NCBI RefSeq assembly: GCF_004571135.1 | Contig: NZ_SPSB01000005.1 | Location: forward strand, 1 to 64,000 | DNA: 64,000 bases | Direction of reading: 5' to 3' | Origin: Algoriphagus kandeliae | GTDB taxonomy: Bacteria; Bacteroidota; Bacteroidia; Cytophagales; Cyclobacteriaceae | In this document: positions 63,659 through 64,000 of the stretch, piece by piece | Numbering within the stretch: the stretch's first letter is position 1 | Layout: each line of letters opens with the position of its first letter | Translations under genes and position numbers: made by a program | The notes under the pieces: generated by a model | Database searches by the model: none | What the model was told of the DNA's origin: nothing | Seen by the model: the letters and a program-made list of their open reading frames with translations, nothing else

Positions 63659-64000
63659 TCAATACACTTTTTCTCCCTTTTCAAGCCAAACAGACCAAGC
63701 TAAATTATAGGTATGTACACGATTGGTTTTTCCAGATTGGTCATATACTTCCTTGCCATCATTTACCCATTGGAAAATACCGCCATATAGATTGTAGACT
63801 TGAAAACCTTTTTCTGCCAATTTTTTCCCAATATCTTGAGATCTAGCCCCTACTGTGCAATAAACCAGTACAGGTTTTTTGGGATCAAGCTTATTCAGTT
63901 GAGATATTGAAAAATGGTCATATCCAACATTTATAGCCCCTTTCAGATGACTTACATCAAACTCTTCCTTTTCTCGGGTATCCAAAATCTGAAAATCCGA
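63659..64000 (-). CDS. Rhodanese-like protein, 5' end beyond the window
   Basis: The frame is open to the right edge and begins inside FQILDTREKEEFDVSHLKG, the start of a rhodanese domain, so the true start lies beyond 64000. The active-site loop is VYCTVGARSQ, with the catalytic Cys and the C-x5-R geometry of a sulfurtransferase. The C-terminus YNLAWSVWLEKGEKVY is specific to the version next to DUF547. It is the upstream-most visible gene of the long minus-strand cluster. Confidence 0.88.
   Translation of the reverse strand, partial: SDFQILDTREKEEFDVSHLKGAINVGYDHFSISQLNKLDPKKPVLVYCTVGARSQDIGKKLAEKGFQVYNLYGGIFQWVNDGKEVYDQSGKTNRVHTYNLAWSVWLEKGEKVY

Noticed and set aside
1..64000. tRNA, rRNA or CRISPR array
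   Set aside because: Gaps between genes are short and AT-rich; I found no clover-leaf candidate, rRNA-like stretch or regularly spaced repeats.

Overview
The window reads as a chromosomal segment of a Bacteroidota bacterium, most likely of the Cytophagales/Cyclobacteriaceae (Algoriphagus-like) type. The evidence is AT-rich DNA, a one-piece hybrid two-component system with Reg_prop/Y_Y_Y sensor and AraC output, a TonB-dependent receptor with a carboxypeptidase-like N-terminal domain, DUF1080, DUF4301 and DUF547 proteins, the small ribosomal protein bTHX, and promoters of the TTTG / TAnnTTTG type. The genus is inference. I see no rRNA, tRNA, CRISPR array, phage or intact insertion sequence.

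Layout. 1-6035: 3'-truncated beta-helix surface protein, small lipoprotein, orphan hybrid two-component system. 6165-9480: three envelope-polysaccharide genes (RmlB, UDP-glucuronate 4-epimerase type, GT4). 9590-10681: XRE regulator with two related membrane proteins behind a canonical promoter. 10866-18320: proC, a candidate small RNA, a TonB receptor divergent from a DtxR/MntR-type regulator with an operator between the promoter boxes, arfB, a TIM-barrel sugar isomerase-like protein, a methionine aminotransferase and bTHX. 18439-23643: 5-oxoprolinase operon pxpABC, DUF4301 protein, THUMP methyltransferase. 23803-33461: a carbohydrate block with a tandem DUF1080 lipoprotein, a Tat-exported Gfo/Idh oxidoreductase, the glucuronate pathway uxaC - SDR fructuronate reductase - uxuA, an acetyltransferase, an acyl-CoA dehydrogenase and UDP-glucuronate decarboxylase. 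33680-43350: M20 peptidase, a regulator with a degenerate Nudix box facing a carboxylesterase across a palindromic operator, Pif1/RecD-like helicase, AsmA-like protein, EEP nuclease/phosphatase and a third DUF1080 lipoprotein. 43534-50871: carotenoid oxygenase abutting a 1712-residue kinase/ATPase/GAF/adenylate-cyclase protein. 50868-52628: GH109-type enzyme and a DUF2892 membrane protein. 52805-64000: a long minus-strand cluster with rhodanese, DUF547, FAD oxidoreductase, membrane 4Fe-4S protein, two GT2 enzymes, a lipoprotein, a GT-C-like protein fused to a lipoprotein domain, that domain's paralogue, and an alpha/beta hydrolase-OsmC fusion.

How the genes work together. UDP-glucuronate is a recurring node (epimerase at 7214, decarboxylase at 32529), and free glucuronate is degraded by the uxa/uxu operon. 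DUF1080 hydrolases, Gfo/Idh oxidoreductases and a TIM-barrel isomerase-like protein are the parts known from oxidative (3-keto) glycoside breakdown. The most interesting less-described units are the carotenoid oxygenase/cyclase pair, the coupled redox-plus-glycosyltransferase cluster, and two regulator circuits whose operators can be read in the DNA (14343-14375 and 35960-35982). Several starts are moved downstream of the longest frame where an ATG plus signal peptide or operator placement argues for it.
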